NCBI RefSeq assembly: GCF_026340255.1 | Contig: NZ_JAPEPJ010000001.1 | Location: forward strand, 4,309,501 to 4,373,500 | Length of the DNA: 64,000 nucleotides | Direction of reading: 5' to 3' | DNA from: Streptomyces sp. NBC_01408 | GTDB taxonomy: Bacteria > Actinomycetota > Actinomycetes > Streptomycetales > Streptomycetaceae | Shown here: positions 1-7,727 of the stretch, piece by piece | Layout of the letters: each line of letters starts with the position of its first letter | Position numbering within the stretch: position 1 is the first letter of the stretch | The notes under the pieces: generated by a model | What the model was told of the DNA's origin: nothing | The model's input: the letters and a program-made list of their open reading frames with translations, nothing else | The model's database searches: none | Position numbers and translations under genes: made by a program

Positions 1-91
1 CTTCGAGGTCGAGACCTGGCAGGGCACCGAGCAGCGCGCGGAGGCCGACCCGCTGACCGCCCCCACCGACTCGGACGACTGCGGCTGCTGA
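1..91 (+). CDS. C-terminal end of an unidentified protein (5' truncated by window)
   Basis: Only the last 29 residues are inside the window, ending at the TGA at 89-91. The tail is acidic and closes with a small Cys cluster (DCGCC), which could bind a metal or form disulfides, but there is too little to assign a family. The high-GC codon use matches the rest of the window, so the frame is probably real. It converges on the DUF885 gene, with a strong hairpin between them. Confidence 0.5.
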   Translation, partial: FEVETWQGTEQRAEADPLTAPTDSDDCGC

Positions 92-110
92 ACCGCCGCC
101 CCGCACGCGG

Positions 111-148
111 ACGGGCCGCCCGCTCCTCGGGGGAGGCGGGCGGCCCGT
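111..148. terminator. Bidirectional hairpin between convergent genes
   Basis: A perfect 13-bp inverted repeat (ACGGGCCGCCCGC and its complement) encloses a 12-nt loop. It lies 19 nt after the stop of the left partial gene and 53 nt after the stop of the convergent DUF885 gene. There is no T-tract, which is usual for actinomycete terminators. Confidence 0.65.
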
Positions 149-189
149 ACGCGTGAGGTGTCACGCGTGAGGTGTCACGCGTGGCGTGT
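149..189. repeat. Short tandem repeat, 14-bp unit
   Basis: Two exact copies of ACGCGTGAGGTGTC at 149-162 and 163-176 are followed by a decayed third copy. It sits between the hairpin and the end of the DUF885 gene. No function is evident. Confidence 0.6.
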
Positions 190-200
190 GCCGCGCGGGA

Positions 201-1907
201 TCAGAGCTTCGAGAGCTCGTCCACCAGGTCGTCCAGGCCCAGCGAACCCTGCGACAGCGCCGCCATGTGCCAGGCCTTCAGGTCGAAGGAGTCACCGTGC
301 GCCGCCCGGGCGTTGTCCCGGCCCAGCAGCCAGGCGCGCTCGCCGAGCTTGTACCCGATGGCCTGCCCCGGCATCGACAGGTAGCGCGTCAGCTCGCTCT
401 CGACGAAGTCCGCCGGACGCCCGCTGTGCAGCCCGAAGAACTCCTGCGCCAGGTCCACCGTCCAGCGCTCGCCCGGGTGGAACGGCGAGTCGGCCGGGAT
501 CTCCAGACCCAGGTGCATGCCGATGTCCACGATCACCCGCGCGGCCCGCATCATCTGGCAGTCCAGGTAACCCAGGCGCTGCTCCGCGTCCTTGAGGTAG
601 CCCAGCTCGTCCATCAGCCGCTCCGCGTACAGGGCCCAGCCCTCGCAGTTGGCGCTGACCCAGCCGACGGTGGACTGGTAGCGGGAGAGCTGGTCCGCCA
701 CGTGCGTCCACTGCGCCAGCTGGAGGTGGTGGCCCGGAACGCCCTCGTGGTACCAGGTGGAGACCAGGTCGTACACGGGGAAGCGGGTCCGGCCCATGGT
801 CGGCAGCCAGGTGCGGCCCGGACGGGAGAAGTCCTCCGACGGGTTGGTGTAGTACGGAGCCGCCGCACCGCCCGGCGGGGCGATCATGGACTCGACCCGC
901 TTGACCCGCTCGGCGAGTTCGAAGTGGGTGCCGTCGAGGTTCTCGATCGCCTCGTCCATCAGGCCCTGGAGCCACGCCCGGACCTCGTCGACCCCCTCGA
1001 TGTGGGTGCCGTGCTCGTCCAGGTGGCGCAGCGCCTCCCAGGGGCCGGAGCCCGGCAGGATCTTGGCCGCCTCCGCCTTCATCTCGCCGAGCAGCCGGTG
1101 GTACTCCGACCAGCCGTACGCGTAGGCCTCGTCGAGGTCCAGGTCGGTGCCGTTGAAGTAGCGCGACCAGCGGGCGTAGCGCTCGCGCCCCACCGTGTCC
1201 GGTGCGTCCGCCACGGCCGGGGCGTACACGTCGCGCATCCAGTCGCGGAGTTCGACGACGGCCGCCGTGGCGGTGGCCGCCGCCTCGTCCAGCTCCGCGC
1301 GCAGCGCCTCGGGCCCCTCGGCGGCGAACGCGCCGAAGAAGTCGCGGGCGCCGTCGTCGTCCTGGCCGGCCCAGGTGGTGAGCTGCTCGACGAACGTGGC
1401 GGCCGGGCGCGGACCGCCGTACAGCCCGCGCTCCAGGCCGAGCGCGAGGCTCTCGCGGTAGCCGGCGTACGCGGCCGGTACGGCGCGCAGCCGCTCCGCG
1501 ATCGCGGCCCACTCCTCGTCGGTGTCGGCGGGGGTCAGGGTGAAGACCTCGCGGACGGAGTGGGCCGGGGAGTGGATGTTGCTGACGGCGCGCAGGCTCT
1601 CGTCGGCCTCGTGCACCGCGAGCTCGGCGGTCAGCCGCTCCCGCAGCAGGCGCGCGCAGCGGCGCTCGGCGTCACTGTCCGCGCCGGGCAGCTTCTCCGC
1701 GGCGTCGAGGCGGGCGAGGGTGGCGCGGGACAGCTCGGCTGCCGCCGCGGAGCCCGCGGGAGAGAAGTCCGGGAGCTTGCTGGAGCTCGCGGCGACACCG
1801 AGGTAGGTGCCCGTGATCGGATCGAGGACGATGAGGTCGTCGACGTACGCGTCGGCTACCTGGCGGGGCAGCCGGGTGGCGCTGCCGCTGTGGAGGATCT
1901 CTGACAT
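201..1907 (-). CDS. DUF885 family protein (probable metallopeptidase-like)
   Basis: A 568-residue protein of the DUF885 family, about the usual length. The C-terminal half carries the signature HEGVPGHH in the context WYHEGVPGHHLQLAQ, an HExxH-like motif that suggests a zinc-dependent hydrolase; the family substrate is not established. I see no signal peptide or membrane segment, so it is probably cytoplasmic. The start is placed at MSEIL, where similarity to the family should begin; an in-frame ATG 13 codons upstream is possible, and neither has a good Shine-Dalgarno. TTGACA on the minus strand at 1960-1955 could be a -35 box, but no convincing -10 follows. Transcription runs toward the hairpin at 111-148. 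Confidence 0.85.
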   Translation of the reverse strand: MSEILHSGSATRLPRQVADAYVDDLIVLDPITGTYLGVAASSSKLPDFSPAGSAAAAELSRATLARLDAAEKLPGADSDAERRCARLLRERLTAELAVHEADESLRAVSNIHSPAHSVREVFTLTPADTDEEWAAIAERLRAVPAAYAGYRESLALGLERGLYGGPRPAATFVEQLTTWAGQDDDGARDFFGAFAAEGPEALRAELDEAAATATAAVVELRDWMRDVYAPAVADAPDTVGRERYARWSRYFNGTDLDLDEAYAYGWSEYHRLLGEMKAEAAKILPGSGPWEALRHLDEHGTHIEGVDEVRAWLQGLMDEAIENLDGTHFELAERVKRVESMIAPPGGAAAPYYTNPSEDFSRPGRTWLPTMGRTRFPVYDLVSTWYHEGVPGHHLQLAQWTHVADQLSRYQSTVGWVSANCEGWALYAERLMDELGYLKDAEQRLGYLDCQMMRAARVIVDIGMHLGLEIPADSPFHPGERWTVDLAQEFFGLHSGRPADFVESELTRYLSMPGQAIGYKLGERAWLLGRDNARAAHGDSFDLKAWHMAALSQGSLGLDDLVDELSKL

Positions 1908-2039
1908 GGGGCCATCTTCGTACGGCAGGTGTGGTCCCGTCATCATCGTTTACTGTCAACCTGCTGACCTGATCAGGACCAACGGCCCGGGCCCGGATCC
2001 CCTCCCGCGCGGTCCGGCGGAGCGGTCCGGGCCCGCCCC

Positions 2040-3482
2040 TCAGCGCTGCTGCCGCGGGCTGCGCCGGTCGCCCGGAAGCTCGCCCGGGGTCTCGCGCGTG
2101 AGCTCGTACGGGAGGCGGGAGCTGACCGGAGTCGCGTCCAGCCGGGCCGTGATCACCAGGGTGCCCTCCTCGATCTGGTAGTCGAGGGGAAGGCCGAGGC
2201 CGCGCATGGCGGCGACCATGCCGGTGTTGGAGGCCCGGGTGACGGCGTACACGCTGTCGCACCCGGCCTCGACGGCCAGCGCGATCAGCCGGCTCAGGAG
2301 TTCGGAGCCGATGCCGCGGCGCTGCCAGTCGTCCTCGATGAGGAGCGCGACCTCGGTCTCGTCGCCGTCCCACAGCAGGTGGCCGAGGGCGACCAGCTTG
2401 CCGGAGGCGGTGGTGGCGGCGAGGGTGCGGCCGAAGCGGGGGCTCAGCAGGTGTTCGAGGTAGCGGTCGGCGTCGGCGACGGGGCCGTGGTAGCGCAGCG
2501 ACAGGGTGCGCTCGGAGCAGCGGTCGTGCATCGCGCGGGCGGCCGCCTGGTCGGAGCCGTCGGCGCGGCGGACGGTGATCTCGTTGCCCTCGGGCAGGGT
2601 CAGCACGTCCTGGCTGCGCGGGATGCGGGGTCCGAGCCGGGCGTCGAGCTCGACCAGGGCGCGGGCCCGGGCGAACTCGGTCGGGGTGAAGGGCAGGTAG
2701 GGCCGCTCCACGGTGATCGCGCCGCCGGAAGGGTCGCGCAGCCGCATGACGGTGGCTTCCAGGACCCCTTCGACCGGGGCGTCGGCGCCCGCGTTGGGCC
2801 GGCCCGAGAGGGTGGTCGCCGGGATCGAGTGGATGGTGCAGCGGCCGAGGAGCTGGCGCAGTGCGAGGGGGAGTTCGGCGGCGTCCAGGGCGGTGCGGGT
2901 GGCCAGGCCCAGGACGCGCGTCGGGGTGTCGACGAGGTCGTGGGCGTCGGCGCGCTCGATCCAGGTGCTGTGGCCGCCGGCCCGGGCGACGGCGCGGGTG
3001 AGCTCGGCGGAGGGCAGCTGCTGCGGCGCGCGCAGCAGGAACTCGTCGACCGTCCCGCCCTCGGGGAGCGGGTGGGTCTGGAGGGTCAGGATGTCGACAC
3101 CGTTGTGGGCGAGGGTCGTGCAGAGCGCGGCCAGGGAGCCGGGTTCGTCCCGTACGGTCGTCCGCATGCGCCACAGCGCGGCGCTCGCCCCGGCCGTGAG
3201 GGGTGCGGCCGTGGGGTACGGCGCCGGATCCGTGGGCGCTGTGGTGTCCGGCGGCGGCGCATGGCTGTGGCGCCGCGCCCACCATGTGTGGAACGCGGCG
3301 GTCACGAGGAGTGCGACGGCCGAGGCGACCAGCAGGACCGGGCCCCTGGGACCGTGCACGACGAGGTTCGCGATGGCGTCGGCGACCGCGACGGCGCAGA
3401 ACAGCGCGGCCAGTTCGACGAGGTCACGGCGCCAGTGGTGGCGGTGGGGACGGTGGGCGGGGGCGGGGATACGCTCAGTCAT
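2040..3482 (-). CDS. Membrane-anchored ACT-like / GNAT acetyltransferase
   Basis: A 480-residue protein. After a His/Arg-rich start there are two hydrophobic segments (about residues 20-75) that should anchor it in the membrane. Residues ~100-250 resemble ACT regulatory domains (DEPGSLAALCTTLAHNGVDI). The C-terminal ~170 residues are a GNAT fold, with the acetyl-CoA stretch read as DDWQRRGIGSELLSRLIALA. In such architectures the ACT part senses a small ligand and the GNAT part acetylates protein or small-molecule amines; substrate and ligand are unknown here. Start is at MTERIP; an ATG two codons upstream is an alternative. It is followed 132 nt later by the DUF885 gene on the same strand. 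Confidence 0.8.
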   Translation of the reverse strand: MTERIPAPAHRPHRHHWRRDLVELAALFCAVAVADAIANLVVHGPRGPVLLVASAVALLVTAAFHTWWARRHSHAPPPDTTAPTDPAPYPTAAPLTAGASAALWRMRTTVRDEPGSLAALCTTLAHNGVDILTLQTHPLPEGGTVDEFLLRAPQQLPSAELTRAVARAGGHSTWIERADAHDLVDTPTRVLGLATRTALDAAELPLALRQLLGRCTIHSIPATTLSGRPNAGADAPVEGVLEATVMRLRDPSGGAITVERPYLPFTPTEFARARALVELDARLGPRIPRSQDVLTLPEGNEITVRRADGSDQAAARAMHDRCSERTLSLRYHGPVADADRYLEHLLSPRFGRTLAATTASGKLVALGHLLWDGDETEVALLIEDDWQRRGIGSELLSRLIALAVEAGCDSVYAVTRASNTGMVAAMRGLGLPLDYQIEEGTLVITARLDATPVSSRLPYELTRETPGELPGDRRSPRQQR

Positions 3483-3641
3483 GCACATCACTGTGGCCCA
3501 GGGGTGTTGCGTGATCACGAACGATCTGTGACCGACTGGTTAAGTATCCATCTGGCCGATTTCATCCAGTTTTCTGGGCCCTGTCCGGAATCCGGGGTCC
3601 GTGTTCTGGCCGGGGCCCGTGTGTTCCTATTGACCTATGGG

Positions 3642-3682
3642 CCCACTGTCCTCGGCCCCACTGTCCTCGGCCCCACTGCCCT
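3642..3682. repeat. 15-bp tandem repeat at the end of the phoD-like gene
   Basis: CCCACTGTCCTCGGC is repeated exactly at 3642 and 3657, and partly at 3672, running into the stop codon of the phosphatase gene. It looks like local slippage. The third, imperfect copy forms the last codons of the phosphatase. Confidence 0.6.
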
Positions 3683-5249
3683 ACTGGCCCACGCGCCCGG
3701 GACGGAGCGTCTGGGTGAAGAGCACGCCGCCGCCCTGGCGCCGCAACCGGACGGTCAGCTCCCCGCCGGCCCCGTCGATGTCCACCTCGCCGTAGTACGG
3801 CGGGTTCTCCGAGGGGGACATGTTGGCGACCGGAGCCGACTGGACGTACGCCGTCTCCGGGCCGAAGGTGGCGTCGAGACGCCCGGCCGGGAAGCCGCCG
3901 GCGCCGATCGGGCCCGAGACGAACTCCCAGAAGGGCGCGAAGTCGGTGAAGGCCGCGCGCTCGGGGGCGTAGTGGTTGGCAGCGGTGTAGTGGACGTCGG
4001 CGGTGAGCCACACGGTGCCGGTGATGCGCTGGTGCTTGATGTGGCGCAGGAGTTCGGCGATCTGGAGCTCGCGGCCCAGCGGGGCCCCCGGGTCGCCCTG
4101 TGCGACGGCCTCGAAGTTCGCGGCCCCGCCGGCGACCACGATGCCCAGCGGCATATCGGCGGCGATGACCTTCCAGGTGGCGCGGGAGCGGGAGAGCTCG
4201 CGCCGCAGCCAGGCCAGCTGCTCGGGGCCGAGGATGCCGATCGGGTCCTCGGTCTGTGTGCCGGGGGAGTTGGCGTTGCGGTAGGTGCGCATGTCGAGCA
4301 CGAAGACGTCGAGCAGCGGGCCGTACCGCATCACCCGGTACATCCGGCCCTCCGCGCGGCCGCCGCGCAGATCGGTGACGGGGAAGTACTCGCCGAAGGC
4401 CTGGCGGGCGCGGGCGGCGAGGGTGTCCGCCTCCCTGACCGTGTACCGGGGGTCGTCGATGAGCTGGCCGGGGTACCAGTTGTTGCGCACCTCGTGGTCG
4501 TCCCACTGGGCGAGGACCGGGACCTGGGCGTTGAAGCCGCGCAGGTTGCCGTCGAGCAGGTTGTAGCGGAAGTTTCCGCGGAACTCGGCGAGGGTCTCGG
4601 CGACCTTCGCCTTCTCCTCGGTGGTGATGTTGCGCCAGAGGCTGCCGTCGCGCAGGGGGACGGAGGGCTGGATGGGGCCGTCGGCGTAGATCGTGTCCCC
4701 GCTGAAGAGGAAGAAGTCGGGGTCGCGCAGCCGCATCTCCTCGAAGACGCGGTAGCCGCCGAGATCGGGGTTGATGCCCCAGCCCTGGCCCGCCAGGTCC
4801 CCGGACCACAGGAAGCGCACGTCCTGGCGGCGGGAGACGGGGGTGGTGCGGAAGGTCCCGTGGACCGGTTCGCCGGTGCGGCGCGGGTCCTCGGGGTCGG
4901 CCAGGAGCACCCGGTAGTGGACCTGCTGCCCGGGCGGCAGGTCGCGCAGGACGGTGGTCCCGGTGAAGTCGGTGGACGGGCCGAGCAGCGGGCCGCGGTG
5001 GCGGCGTACGGCGTAGCGGAACGACTCGCTCGGGGAGGTCTCGACGTACATCCGCGCCAGGCGGTCGGAGCGCGTCCAGACGGTGGCCGAATGAGCGGTG
5101 ATCTCGCCGGACTGGACGCCCCAGGCCGCGCTCGGGCGGCCGGAACGGGCGAAGGCCGGGGCCCCGACCACCGGTGTGGCGAGCAGTGCGGAGGACAGGG
5201 CGAGGGACCCGCCGAGGAGGGTCCGTCGGGTGTGCGGCATCGGTGCCAT
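3681..5249 (-). CDS. phoD: Alkaline phosphatase D family protein, Tat-exported
   Basis: A 522-residue secreted phosphodiesterase/phosphatase of the PhoD family. The N-terminus is a twin-arginine signal: RRTLLGG followed by a hydrophobic stretch and an Ala-x-Ala site near VVGAPAFA. The body shows PhoD hallmarks: FLWSGDLAGQGWG, FFLFSGDTIYADGP, AQWDDHEVRNNW and a late WLTADVHYTAANHY metal-ligand region, expected to bind Fe/Ca. It probably releases phosphate from phosphodiesters outside the cell. The start chosen (MAPMPHTRR) has GGAG 8 nt upstream; an in-frame ATG 38 codons earlier would precede the Tat motif with an unlikely leader. I saw no clear PHO box upstream. Confidence 0.9.
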   Translation of the reverse strand: MAPMPHTRRTLLGGSLALSSALLATPVVGAPAFARSGRPSAAWGVQSGEITAHSATVWTRSDRLARMYVETSPSESFRYAVRRHRGPLLGPSTDFTGTTVLRDLPPGQQVHYRVLLADPEDPRRTGEPVHGTFRTTPVSRRQDVRFLWSGDLAGQGWGINPDLGGYRVFEEMRLRDPDFFLFSGDTIYADGPIQPSVPLRDGSLWRNITTEEKAKVAETLAEFRGNFRYNLLDGNLRGFNAQVPVLAQWDDHEVRNNWYPGQLIDDPRYTVREADTLAARARQAFGEYFPVTDLRGGRAEGRMYRVMRYGPLLDVFVLDMRTYRNANSPGTQTEDPIGILGPEQLAWLRRELSRSRATWKVIAADMPLGIVVAGGAANFEAVAQGDPGAPLGRELQIAELLRHIKHQRITGTVWLTADVHYTAANHYAPERAAFTDFAPFWEFVSGPIGAGGFPAGRLDATFGPETAYVQSAPVANMSPSENPPYYGEVDIDGAGGELTVRLRRQGGGVLFTQTLRPGRVGQ

Positions 5250-5468
5250 CGGTGCGTCTCCAGGGGCCGGCGAGGACGGGCCGGACCAGCGTGCCGCCGC
5301 ACACCGGCCCGGTCGCGTCCGCCACGCGAACCGCGGATGAACAGCCGTCAGCAGCTCTGCCATGCGGCTGCTGAGCGGCTCGGGTACTGAGGTGGTCAGC
5401 GGTTTCGCTGCTCAGGCGCTCTGCTGCTCTGCGGCTCCGCCGCTTCGGCGCTCCGCCGCTCTGCGGCT

Positions 5469-5519
5469 CCTCCGCTTCGGAGCTCAGCCGTTCCGGCGTT
5501 CGCCGCTCCGAAGCGGAGG
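5469..5519 (-). terminator. Hairpin after the alpha/beta hydrolase gene
   Basis: A perfect 15-bp inverted repeat (CCTCCGCTTCGGAGC at 5469-5483 and its complement at 5505-5519, 21-nt loop) starts 4 nt past the stop of the alpha/beta hydrolase. The DNA further downstream (5410-5468) is a low-complexity run of CGGCTCCGCCGCTTCGG-like units. Together these fill the gap between the hydrolase and the phosphatase. Confidence 0.7.
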
Positions 5520-5523
5520 GCGG

Positions 5524-6375
5524 TCAGGCGGGGACGCGGCCCGTGCTGCGGGCCGTGTCCAGGATCACCCGGGCGACCAGCGCGGGATCGTCGTTCATCG
5601 GGACGTGGCCGCAGCCGGGCAGCCGGACCAGCCGGGCGCCGGGCACGGTGTGCTTGGCGCGTACGCCCTGGCGGCGCAGCAGCAGCCGGTCCCGGCTGCC
5701 CCAGGCGATGGTGACGGGCAGGCCGGGGACGTCGTCGGTGAACCGTACGGAACCGCCCGCGGCCAGGGTCTGCGCGAAGCCGGTGGCATCGCGCAGGGCG
5801 AGGGTCTCCGCGACCACGGCCCCGGGCGAACGCCGGGCCGGGCGGGCGTAGATGGTGCCGGTGAGGGCGGCCCGGCCCGCGGCGCTGCGCGCGAGCCGCT
5901 CCACCGCCGGGCGGGGCAGCGCCTTGGCGCCCGCGCGCATCGCGAGGAGGGTGGCGAAGGCGTAGCGGCGCTCGCCCTGCGTCCAGAACCCGGCGGGGGA
6001 GAGGGCGGTGACCGAGCGGACGAGGCCGGAGCGGCCCATCTCCAGGGCGAGCAGCCCGCCGAGGGAGTTGCCCACGACGTGGGGGCGTTCGACGCCGAGG
6101 GCCGTGCACAGTGCCCCGAGTGCCGGAGCGACCGTTCCCAGGTCGTACGCAACCCCCTCGGGCAGCGGCTCCGAGGCGCCGAAGCCGGGCAGGTCGACGG
6201 CGATCACATCGTGCTCGGCGGCCAGGATGTCGGTCACCGGGTGCCAGGCCTGGAGGTGATGGCCTATGCCGTGCAGCAGGAGGAGCGGCTCGCCCGCGCC
6301 CTTGCGCTCGTAGGCGACGGTGGCGGTGCGGGCGCCGAGCGGCGAATCGATCGTGAAGGAGACCGTGGCGGTCAT
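5524..6375 (-). CDS. Alpha/beta-fold hydrolase
   Basis: A 283-residue cytoplasmic alpha/beta hydrolase of usual length. It shows the oxyanion-hole LLLLHGIGHHLQAW, the strand ending VIAVDLPGFGAS, the nucleophile elbow VVGNSLGGLLALEM (Ser in GNSLGG), and a late GCGHVPMNDDP with the catalytic His; the acid is probably in the WGSRDRLL region. Substrate cannot be told. The start ATG overlaps the stop of a 15-codon upstream reading frame (ATGA), and GAGGAGC lies 6 nt before it. The upstream region has two palindromes, AGTAGCTACT (6438-6447) and CTACCG-TC-CGGTAG (6455-6468), that may be operators. Confidence 0.87.
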   Translation of the reverse strand: MTATVSFTIDSPLGARTATVAYERKGAGEPLLLLHGIGHHLQAWHPVTDILAAEHDVIAVDLPGFGASEPLPEGVAYDLGTVAPALGALCTALGVERPHVVGNSLGGLLALEMGRSGLVRSVTALSPAGFWTQGERRYAFATLLAMRAGAKALPRPAVERLARSAAGRAALTGTIYARPARRSPGAVVAETLALRDATGFAQTLAAGGSVRFTDDVPGLPVTIAWGSRDRLLLRRQGVRAKHTVPGARLVRLPGCGHVPMNDDPALVARVILDTARSTGRVPA

Positions 6376-6419
6376 GCTGCTCCTCGTCGGGTGGACGCAT
6401 CCTCGTCGGGCGGACGCAT
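6372..6419 (-). other. Possible 15-residue leader ORF coupled to the hydrolase, built on a 19-bp tandem repeat
   Basis: Reading 6419 down gives MRPPDEDASTRRGAA and a TGA that overlaps the hydrolase ATG. The DNA here is two copies of a 19-bp unit (6382-6400 and 6401-6419, one mismatch), each carrying GACGAGG, so the second unit supplies the hydrolase Shine-Dalgarno. No Shine-Dalgarno precedes the leader ATG, so it would have to be leaderless or it is chance. Confidence 0.25.
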
Positions 6420-6556
6420 GTGAGACAGGCTGTCAGTAGTAGCTACTGCCATCACTACCGTCCGGTAGCCCTTGACTACAAGCCTTCGGAGCGCACGAGA
6501 ACATCCTATGAACGGCTTGATACGTATGCCCGATCTGCCCGGCAAAGGGATAAGCA

Positions 6557-6591
6557 TTGGTCTTGACCAAGGGGGTGCGCCGTCCTATCGT
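6557..6591 (+). promoter_or_regulatory. Promoter of the GntR gene overlapped by a DasR-type palindrome
   Basis: The sequence TTGGTCTTGACCAA (6557-6570) is a palindrome apart from its centre and matches the core of the DasR responsive element (TGGTCTAGACCA) at all but one base. It overlaps a good housekeeping promoter: TTGACC (6563-6568), 17-nt spacer, TATCGT (6586-6591). Binding would occlude the -35 box, so repression of the downstream GntR gene by itself or by DasR is the natural reading. Confidence 0.65.
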
Positions 6592-6680
6592 CGCAGGGAT
6601 AGTGCAGGAACCTTTAATAAACAAGGGCGCGGAACTGCCGCTGGAACACGGCGAGTGCAGCGATGGCAGGAGGAGTCAGG

Positions 6681-7451
6681 GTGGGGACCACGCAGCTCGA
6701 AACGGTGCCGGAGCCGAAGTACTGGCACCTCAAGACCGTCCTCAGCGAGGCGCTCGACCAGGACTTCGCCGTGGGCGAGGTGCTGCCGAACGAGCGTGAG
6801 CTCGCCGCCCGCTTCGGAGTTGCCCGCGCGACCCTGCGCCAGGCCCTGGAGCAGCTGGAACTCGAAGGCCGTCTGCAGCGCCGCCGCGGCGTCGGAACCA
6901 CCGTCGCCCCGCCGCGCGTCGGCGTGGCCGTCGGGACCGCGCAGCACAGCTGGCCCGGCGAGGGCGTCGACGGCTGGGAGCCGGTGGACGCGGCCGAAGG
7001 CGTGGCGCCCGCGGCTGTCGTGAGGCTCCTCGGCACCGGCGGCGGTTTCGCCGCCGACCAGCCGGTGCACACCGTGCGCCGGACCCGGGTCGCGCACGGG
7101 CAGGCCGTCGCCGCCGAGCTGCTGTACGTGCCGGCCGCCTCCGTGCCCGGACTGCCCGCCATCGAGGCCCCGGCCGGACCCGCCCGCGCCCGCACCGTCC
7201 TGCGCGAACTGCAGCGGTTGGTCCTGGACGGCCAGGACCGCTCGGTGGAGCTGGGCTCCGCCCGCGCCGACGACGCCAAGGAACTCGACCGCCTGCCTGG
7301 CGCCCCGGTGCTCCTGGTCACCACCCGCTACTTCACGGCCGCGGGCACGGCCGCCGTCTCGGTCGCCACCTACCGGGCGGACACCTGCCGCCTCACCTTC
7401 GGGGACTCGGGCGCCGTCGAGATCACCCACGAACCCCGCGTCGCTTCCTGA
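6681..7451 (+). CDS. GntR/HutC-family transcriptional regulator
   Basis: A 256-residue regulator. Residues ~10-75 form the GntR winged helix-turn-helix (PNERELAARFGVARATLRQALEQLELEGRLQRRRGVGT). The rest is a UTRA-like ligand domain, though it lacks strong matches to sugar-phosphate binding sites, so its ligand is unknown. The helix-turn-helix resembles that of DasR, which fits the DasR-type palindrome over its own promoter. Start is set at the GTG 7 nt after a perfect AGGAGG; an ATG six codons upstream has no such site. It stands alone, with a ROK regulator convergent downstream beyond a repeat-filled gap. Confidence 0.82.
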   Translation: MGTTQLETVPEPKYWHLKTVLSEALDQDFAVGEVLPNERELAARFGVARATLRQALEQLELEGRLQRRRGVGTTVAPPRVGVAVGTAQHSWPGEGVDGWEPVDAAEGVAPAAVVRLLGTGGGFAADQPVHTVRRTRVAHGQAVAAELLYVPAASVPGLPAIEAPAGPARARTVLRELQRLVLDGQDRSVELGSARADDAKELDRLPGAPVLLVTTRYFTAAGTAAVSVATYRADTCRLTFGDSGAVEITHEPRVAS

Positions 7452-7483
7452 CGCTCGCGGCGCCTTGCGCCTGGGTGCCGGGC

Positions 7484-7637
7484 GCCGTGTGACGAGCCGG
7501 TGCTGGGCCGGTGCTGGGGTGCCGCGCGCCGGGGCGGTGCCGTGTGACGAGCCGGTGCCGGATGCCCCTGGGGGTGCCGGACTCGGTGCCGGATGCGGTG
7601 CGGGTGCCGTGTGACGAGCCGGTGTCGGATGCCCCTG
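7484..7637. repeat. Direct repeats between the GntR and ROK genes
   Basis: The core GCCGTGTGACGAGCCGGTG occurs at 7484, 7539 and, after one further unit, 7606. The last two copies extend for about 34 nt, including CGGATGCCCCTG. The repeats fill most of the 276-nt gap (7452-7727) between convergent genes; nothing else is visible there. Confidence 0.65.
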
Positions 7638-7727
7638 CTGGGTGCGGCAGCCCGGTGACGAGGCCGCCCGGTGCTGTGCCGGGCGGCTCCGGACCGGCTT
7701 CCCGGTGGCGGGGTCGGGGTGGCCGGG

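Noticed and set aside
2379..5390. A ~1000-codon open frame on the plus strand opposite the GNAT and phosphatase genes
   Set aside because: It is the antisense shadow of genes with clear protein motifs; high GC makes such frames common. The translation has no recognisable domain and crosses two real genes.
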